Source: Rhodospirillales bacterium (GTDB lineage Bacteria; Pseudomonadota; Alphaproteobacteria; Micavibrionales; Micavibrionaceae). Taken from it: DNA of 64,000 bases. Location of the stretch: contig CP060239.1 in the NCBI GenBank assembly GCA_023898785.1, positions 992,001 through 1,056,000 on the forward strand, in the 5' to 3' direction. This document shows positions 59,807-64,000 of the stretch, piece after piece. Both the position numbers and the translations under genes were made by a program. The stretch's first letter is position 1; every line of letters begins with the position of its first letter. Below the pieces are notes generated by a model that made no database searches, had not been told where the DNA came from, and worked only from the letters and a program-made list of their open reading frames with translations.

Positions 59807-60384
59807 TGGTTTCGTTTATTCGCAAATTGCTGTCCTGCCGCGTGCTTGTCCTGCTTGGCATTACCGGGGTTTCGGTATTTTCCTTGTTGATGGCGCTGAC
59901 GGCAGAAGTGTATTTCGGGCTGGAGCCTTGCATTCTTTGTGTTTACCAGCGTTTTCCATTTCTGGCTGTAGCCATTTTAGGTCTTATTGGACTGGCGATG
60001 AAATCGAAGCCTGCGGTGCAGCGGGTCATCATCGCCCTTAGCGGCCTGACCTTTCTGGTCAACAGCATTATCGCCTCTTACCATACAGGCGTGGAGCAGA
60101 AATGGTGGGCTTCGGCCTTTGAGGGCTGCGCTGTCCCGCCTCTGGGGGATGAACCGCAGACTATTTTAGAGAACATCCTGAGCGCACCAACGGCGAACTG
60201 CGCAGAAATTCCGTGGCAAGATCCGATCATCGGCCTATCCATGGCGAATTACAATGCGCTGATGTGCTTCGGGCTGTTTGTGGTATGCATTTTGAGCTTT
60301 ATGCTTTTAAGAAACACCCAGAAGACTGAAGGCTGCCATCACGCCCAGCACCAATGTGGAATGGAAAATAAAGAAACCGACTGA
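59803..60384 (+). CDS. dsbB: DsbB-family disulfide bond formation protein
   Basis: This 193-residue inner-membrane protein, with about four helices, reoxidises the periplasmic thiol oxidase and passes electrons to quinone. The first cysteine pair is EPCILCVYQRFPF. The second is formed by EGCAVPP and ANCAEIPW in the second periplasmic loop. GLSMANYN precedes the last helix. A C-terminal tail (KTEGCHHAQHQCGMEN) with extra Cys and His residues follows the last helix and coincides with an opposite-strand small frame. The ATG overlaps the ExoD stop. Confidence 0.92.
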   Translation: MMVSFIRKLLSCRVLVLLGITGVSVFSLLMALTAEVYFGLEPCILCVYQRFPFLAVAILGLIGLAMKSKPAVQRVIIALSGLTFLVNSIIASYHTGVEQKWWASAFEGCAVPPLGDEPQTILENILSAPTANCAEIPWQDPIIGLSMANYNALMCFGLFVVCILSFMLLRNTQKTEGCHHAQHQCGMENKETD

Positions 60385-60432
60385 TTGCTTCAGTGTGCGT
60401 TTCTTGGAAAAATCAAATAAATCGTCAAACAT
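60307..60432 (-). CDS. 41-residue small membrane frame, apparent truncated paralogue of its neighbour
   Basis: The frame runs from ATG 60432 to TAA 60307 and encodes MFDDLFDFSKKRTLKQSVGF then FIFHSTLVLGVMAAF and a short end. Against the next gene (60571-60924) the shared pattern is MF-x2-L, an Arg near residue 12, VGFF-x-FH and a Gly-containing hydrophobic helix, over the first 40 residues. It overlaps the last 78 bases of dsbB in antisense. It holds just one membrane segment and is either a tiny membrane protein or the stump of a tandem duplicate. Confidence 0.45.
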   Translation of the reverse strand: MFDDLFDFSKKRTLKQSVGFFIFHSTLVLGVMAAFSLLGVS

Positions 60433-60515
60433 GACCTTAGAACCTTTTACTCAGAATGCTGCAAACAAAGGTTCATAGCGCGAAAGACCGCGGAAAGTCA
60501 AGGTTTTTAAGAGGA

Positions 60516-60552
60516 ACAAAAAAGCCGGGGCGCTTTACGCCACCCCGGCTCT
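60516..60552 (-). terminator. Rho-independent terminator of the small membrane protein gene
   Basis: On the minus strand AGCCGGGG begins a GC-rich stem that closes with CGCCCCGGCT (plus 60523-60550), followed at once by TTTTTT. It lies about 20 bases after the stop codon of the 60571-60924 gene. The stem is strong and the T-tract clean. Confidence 0.88.
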
Positions 60553-60570
60553 TTCAATATTTTAGTTCTG

Positions 60571-60924
60571 TTACTTACCCAATGTGGTCAGGTAAGACAC
60601 AACGACCATACCGAGCATCACGTTCACGGTGTATGCTAGATACACGCCGAGGAACATGATCACTACAGACATGATGTCGCCTGTCAGTTTCTTTCCTGTC
60701 AGGATTGTGCTGCCCAGGACCAAAGTCCAGATCGCACCGATCATGGTATGGATCGAGCCTCCGTCGAAGAAACTCCCGACAGAACCTTCAATCACACCCA
60801 GTGTCACCAGATAGTGACCCAGGAAAGTTGATAATCCGACCAGCAGCATAACGTGGAATAGGAAAAACCCTACTGCACCTGTGATCGAACGAGTATGTGC
60901 AAGATTTGTAAGATGATTAAACAT
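60571..60924 (-). CDS. Small integral membrane protein, unknown
   Basis: This 117-residue protein has three to four hydrophobic segments (GAVGFFLFHVMLLVGLSTFL, MIGAIWTLVLGSTILTG, SVVIMFLGVYLAYTVN and MLGMVVVSYL). I do not recognise the family. The start at 60924 is chosen because AAAGGAGTG stands a few bases upstream, a near-perfect ribosome site; a longer frame to 60963 lacks one. Strong translation and a strong terminator suggest a well-expressed single gene. A shorter look-alike lies just beyond the terminator on the same strand. Confidence 0.8.
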   Translation of the reverse strand: MFNHLTNLAHTRSITGAVGFFLFHVMLLVGLSTFLGHYLVTLGVIEGSVGSFFDGGSIHTMIGAIWTLVLGSTILTGKKLTGDIMSVVIMFLGVYLAYTVNVMLGMVVVSYLTTLGK

Positions 60925-61067
60925 AATACACTCCTTTCGTTGCACGTGGTTAAGCGGAAACATAAGTCCAACCGTGGCCTTGTCCGCGTCTTTTCCAGCA
61001 GTGTCAAAGGAGCTTTATTTTCTAAACCGTTCTCCGTGACAAAGCCGAAACTTTATTTTGAACCCTA

Positions 61068-61637
61068 TTAGAGTTCGTCTAATTCCGTATCCCAGTACAG
61101 AAAGTCTCCCCAGCTTTTGTGTAGAAAGTTCGGGGGGAACTTTCGCCCGTGCCCCTGAAGCTCATGCAGCATAGGCTGCCTTGGCTCATGGATCGGATAC
61201 ATATTTACTTCGTGCGGCATGCGGTTGCCTTTTTGCGTGTTGCATTTCTGACATGCCGCAACGATATTCTCCCAGTTCGTACGCCCTCCTCTGGAGCGCG
61301 GAATTACATGATCAAAAGTTAGTTCATGCGTTTTAAATGTGTTTGCACAATATTGGCATTGCCAGCGATCACGCAGGAACACATTAAATCTTGTAAAGGC
61401 CGGGCTTCGCGCCCTCGGCACATATTCTTTCAGAGCCAGCACACTGGGCAGCTTCATATCAAAACTCGGTGAGTGGACAACACGATCATATTCCGATATC
61501 ACCGTGACCGTATCTCGAAAAATGGCCTTCACAGCTTCCTGCCAAGGCCATATTGAAAGCGGAAAATAACTCAGCGGCCTATAGTCAGCATTCAGCACAA
61601 GGGCTGGACATTGTTCAAGAGAGGTTGCTGCATTCAT
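61068..61637 (-). CDS. HNH endonuclease family protein
   Basis: This 189-residue protein belongs to a conserved bacterial HNH group. The N-terminal half (PALVLNADYRPLSYFPLSIW) is the usual companion region. The HNH core has a zinc pair CQYC, LTFDHVIPRSRGGRTNWENI with the catalytic His in DHV, and a second zinc pair CQKC followed by NTQKGNR. The biological target is unknown. TTAGGAG lies nine bases before the ATG. An extended -10 promoter and a stem-loop lie in the leader. Confidence 0.9.
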   Translation of the reverse strand: MNAATSLEQCPALVLNADYRPLSYFPLSIWPWQEAVKAIFRDTVTVISEYDRVVHSPSFDMKLPSVLALKEYVPRARSPAFTRFNVFLRDRWQCQYCANTFKTHELTFDHVIPRSRGGRTNWENIVAACQKCNTQKGNRMPHEVNMYPIHEPRQPMLHELQGHGRKFPPNFLHKSWGDFLYWDTELDEL

Positions 61638-61959
61638 GTGCCCACACTCCTAACGTTTTTCCGTTGGCTTCGGTCGGAGGTCCGATAACATAGTGCGGTT
61701 CATAGTGCTGATCAGACCTCGCGCATCTAACACTTTCATTATACCATAAACCCGCGCCTTTCCTAAGTTTTTCGGTGGTTTCTATGCTGCACAACACCAA
61801 TTTCCGTATTGCAATATTTTTCATATACCATAATAATTTTATGATTATTCAGTGGGTTATACCTCCTTGCGAAAGCAAAAAAGAGGAACTGTGCAGTGCG
61901 ATATTCAAGTTGAATTAATTTATAAAAAAATACGCCGCAACGCTTTGAAAAAACATTTC
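61638..61959. other. Intergenic region between esterase and HNH genes
   Basis: This is a 322-bp, partly AT-rich spacer. Its low-coordinate third holds the HNH leader and promoter described separately. Near 61860-61880 the minus strand has AAGGAGGT without a start codon at useful distance, next to a TTGC-TTTC-GCAA hairpin. No gene is supported, and no clear terminator for the esterase gene is visible. Confidence 0.5.
61677..61743 (-). promoter_or_regulatory. Extended -10 promoter and leader stem-loop of the HNH gene
   Basis: On the minus strand TGGTATAAT places an extended -10 element at 61738-61743. About 100 bases of leader follow. Within it, GAGGTCTGAT and ATCGGACCTC (plus 61677-61686 and 61711-61720) form a ten-pair stem with one mismatch, around a loop with the direct repeat CATAGTGC on the plus strand. 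A start site near 61731 is inferred from the -10 element. The structure could affect translation, but no riboswitch class is recognised. Confidence 0.45.
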
Positions 61960-62610
61960 TTACAATAATACAGATTTCAAAAATTCTGTGCCTGATTTTA
62001 TCCCTGTTTCATCGATAGAATGCGATAGGCCCGGCGTGGTGTAACCACTCACTTCAAAGCCGCTGCGTTCTAACATGCTGCGTGCATGAGCGTATGCCTC
62101 GACAGGAACAACATCGTCAGCCTGCCCATGAATAAGGCGCACCGGGATTTTATTTGGTCCCGCTTCCCCGATCATAGAACCGGAATAGCCCAGTACACCG
62201 GCCAGCGTTTTTGGGTATCTGGGTGCGGCATACAGACTCATCATCGTGCCCTGAGAAAAGCCAACCAGCGCGGTCTTATTTGCGGGGATCTGATATTTTT
62301 CAATTTGATCAGCGATAAATTTCTGCAATATGGGGGCGGCGGTTTCGATTTCTGTGAGCATTTTATCGGGATCACGATCTTGAAAGGAAAACCATTGATA
62401 GCTGTTTGGATAGCCTGGGGGGACCATATCGCACACAAACGGCGCATCGGGTGAAACGAACGCGGCGTCAGGCACTTTCGCCGCAAAATACGGCGCCAAT
62501 GAGATAAGATCCTGCCCGTTCGAGCCCAGCCCGTGCAGCAAAATCACCAGACTTTCGACCTGCCCTTGCGGCAATGCTTCATAAATATTGTTTATTTCAC
62601 CTTCACTCAT
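61960..62610 (-). CDS. Alpha/beta-hydrolase, carboxylesterase/phospholipase type
   Basis: This is a 216-residue soluble serine hydrolase of the small carboxylesterase group. The oxyanion region is VILLHGLGSNGQDL, the nucleophile elbow GFSQGTMM, the acid is in HGQADDVVP and the histidine in GLSHSIDE; all are in the expected order and spacing. It should cleave short acyl esters or lysophospholipids. The start at 62610 is only five bases from the nearest possible start of the divergent LpxR-like gene, and neither has a clear ribosome site. Confidence 0.9.
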   Translation of the reverse strand: MSEGEINNIYEALPQGQVESLVILLHGLGSNGQDLISLAPYFAAKVPDAAFVSPDAPFVCDMVPPGYPNSYQWFSFQDRDPDKMLTEIETAAPILQKFIADQIEKYQIPANKTALVGFSQGTMMSLYAAPRYPKTLAGVLGYSGSMIGEAGPNKIPVRLIHGQADDVVPVEAYAHARSMLERSGFEVSGYTTPGLSHSIDETGIKSGTEFLKSVLL

Positions 62611-62615
62611 GCTAT

Positions 62616-63671
62616 ATGGCTAGCATGATCATGCGCACGACCCAAAGCCTATTCCTATTCGGCCTGTTTTTTCTTGCGGGCAATGTTGCCTGTGCGCAAG
62701 AGCCTTCGGTTGAGCAGCAGATCGTCGAGCGCGTTAAAAACTCTGAAAATAAAAATTTTGTCAGCCTGTCGGTAGAAAATGACTCTATTGGCGGGGGGAC
62801 GGATCAGTTTTACACCAGCGGCGTGCGCCTGAGCTGGTTCAATGTGAATACACCTGTGCCGCCTATGATTGATGAAATGGCGGATATGGTGCCGACTTTT
62901 GATCTCAACGAAACCACCAGCACCCTTTTTACATTGGGGCAGAACATCTATACACCGGAAGATATTCGTATTGCCGCCAATCAGGATAATGACCGGCCAT
63001 GGGCGGCGTTTCTTTACGGTTCTGTGGGGCTGGCGACACTGGAAAATAACCATATTGATGAACTGGAAGTAACGCTCGGCATTGTTGGCCCGGAAGCTTT
63101 GGGTGAACAGGCGCAGAAATTTATTCATAGCCATGTGACAAGTTCTCCAACTCCTAAAGGCTGGCGGCACCAGCTTGATTTTGAGCCTGGACTTATCATC
63201 TCCGCGCAGCGGCGCTGGCCGGGAGCTTATCACAAGACCATCGGCGATTACCGTTTGCGCGCTGAGCCGAATGTAAACGCCTCTTTAGGAAATATTTATA
63301 CCTATATCGGGAGCGGTGTCAGCCTCTCTTTCGGCCCGTATCAGGGATACTTGCAAGATACGCCGCCGCGGGTGCGTCCTGCCATGCCCGGATCAGGTTA
63401 TTTCGAAACGCCGGATCAGAACTGGAGCTGGTATCTGTTTGCCGGGCTCGACGGGCGGCTTATGGGGCACAATATTTTTCTGGATGGCAATACATTCAAA
63501 AGCAGCCACAGCGTCGATAAAAAGCCTTTTGTCGGCGATGTCTCCGCAGGGGTCGCCTTTACGCTTGGCAATTATCGGCTCTCCTATGCGATTAATGGAC
63601 GCTCGAAAGAATTTGACGGGCAAAAGGGAACAAGCGTTTTTGGATCTTTAACGCTGTCGACACGATTCTAG
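62616..63671 (+). CDS. LpxR-family outer-membrane lipid A deacylase-like protein
   Basis: This protein of about 351 residues has a signal peptide (hydrophobic LFLFGLFFLAGNVACAQ). The mature part carries the LpxR pattern VSLSVENDSIGGGTDQFYTS followed by GVRLSW, in which Asn-Asp and Ser correspond to active-site residues of the Salmonella enzyme, and later GWRHQLDFEPG. The C-terminus ends SLTLSTRF with the terminal Phe of an outer-membrane barrel. Removal of 3'-acyloxyacyl groups from lipid A is the family activity; here it is inferred. Starts at 62616 or 62631 are both possible. The latter leaves a more typical signal peptide. Confidence 0.85.
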   Translation: MASMIMRTTQSLFLFGLFFLAGNVACAQEPSVEQQIVERVKNSENKNFVSLSVENDSIGGGTDQFYTSGVRLSWFNVNTPVPPMIDEMADMVPTFDLNETTSTLFTLGQNIYTPEDIRIAANQDNDRPWAAFLYGSVGLATLENNHIDELEVTLGIVGPEALGEQAQKFIHSHVTSSPTPKGWRHQLDFEPGLIISAQRRWPGAYHKTIGDYRLRAEPNVNASLGNIYTYIGSGVSLSFGPYQGYLQDTPPRVRPAMPGSGYFETPDQNWSWYLFAGLDGRLMGHNIFLDGNTFKSSHSVDKKPFVGDVSAGVAFTLGNYRLSYAINGRSKEFDGQKGTSVFGSLTLSTRF

Positions 63672-63677
63672 CTCCGG

Positions 63678-63770
63678 CGTCATTGCGAGCGCACGTGAAG
63701 CAATCCATCTATTGGGCAGAACTCAGAGATGGATTTCCGCGTCAGACCTTCTGCCCTCCTCGCAATGACG
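63678..63770. repeat. Palindromic repeat element, intergenic copy
   Basis: This 93-bp element is bounded by CGTCATTGCGAG (63678-63689) and CTCGCAATGACG (63759-63770), the same ends as the copy in uvrA. Inside, AATCCATCT and AGATGGATT form a second perfect inverted pair, so the RNA could fold into a long hairpin. It begins seven bases after the LpxR-like stop codon. Confidence 0.9.
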
Positions 63771-63813
63771 AAATGCAGTGACAATGTCGCTTTCAGCCCG
63801 TATATTCTAATTT

Positions 63814-64000
63814 ATGAAATACGATCTTCTTCATATTCAGGGACAACCCTATGTACTGGTGCCGCTGCATGATTACCGCAGCATGGTCAGCGGCGGGAAA
63901 AATAAGGGACTGCCGGATGAGATTCTCGATGCGCTCACAGCCCGCGAAGAAAGCCCGGTGAAAATTATGCGTAAACATCGCGGCATGACGCAAAAGGAAC
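63814..64000 (+). CDS. XRE-type helix-turn-helix regulator or antitoxin (partial, N-terminal 62 residues)
   Basis: The visible start MKYDLLHIQGQPYVLVPLHD resembles regulators with a short Phd-like N-terminal strand before an XRE helix-turn-helix. The sequence reaches VKIMRKHRGMTQKE, the first helix and turn of such a domain, at the window edge. It could be an antitoxin, but the partner lies outside the window. No strong ribosome site is seen. Confidence 0.6.
   Translation, partial: MKYDLLHIQGQPYVLVPLHDYRSMVSGGKNKGLPDEILDALTAREESPVKIMRKHRGMTQKE

Noticed and set aside
61615..61824. Minus-strand frame of 69 codons before the HNH gene
   Set aside because: It crosses the leader and the HNH start, has no ribosome site, and contains the inferred promoter in its middle.

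Overview
The window looks like chromosomal DNA of a Gram-negative alphaproteobacterium of moderate GC. The lineage call rests on the divergent uvrA / ssb pair next to gyrA and coaD, on ExoD, DUF2059 and LpxR-type proteins, on alanine at the gyrase position that is Ser83 in E. coli, and on outer-membrane proteins (autotransporter, BBP2 porin, LpxR) that require a second membrane. I cannot fix the order or genus. No phage, insertion sequence, CRISPR array or rRNA was seen.

Bases 1-28585 form one co-directional minus-strand block. It runs from a lipoprotein hydrolase and a small autotransporter, through a secreted coiled-coil protein of unknown function, to a 6914-residue RTX adhesin and then its type I exporter (LapB-like ABC protein plus the start of an HlyD adaptor). 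The adhesin holds ten tandem 849-bp units (3301-11790). Their linked sequence variants are ordered A, AB, ABB, ABBB along the DNA. A LapG-like alanine-glycine site lies near its N-terminus.

Bases 28600-33222 carry a methyltransferase, a 43-codon reading frame with a good ribosome binding site, and a serralysin-type metalloprotease with RTX repeats. Bases 33225-45703 are an exopolysaccharide locus. It contains a transglutaminase-like membrane protein, an O-antigen polymerase/ligase, a methyltransferase, two sulfotransferases of different families, a Wzx flippase, an AsnB amidotransferase, a BBP2 porin, a GT4 glycosyltransferase, a Wza-type lipoprotein and a Wzz-type chain-length protein. The product is inferred to be an exported, possibly sulfated, polysaccharide. 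No priming glycosyltransferase or tyrosine autokinase is present. A third RTX protein follows (45901-49767), with a CBM60-like domain and two C-type-lectin-like domains. The first 50 kb therefore reads as a surface, matrix and adhesion region.

From 49840 onward the content is core: tRNA-Lys, coaD, gyrA, a sodium symporter, a DUF2059 protein, ssb, uvrA, tRNA-Leu, exoD, dsbB, an HNH endonuclease, an esterase and an LpxR-like protein, with the start of an XRE-type regulator at the window end. Two copies of a palindromic element with 12-bp ends lie here, one in frame inside uvrA and one between genes. A 41-codon reading frame antisense to the end of dsbB resembles the N-terminus of the membrane protein encoded next to it.
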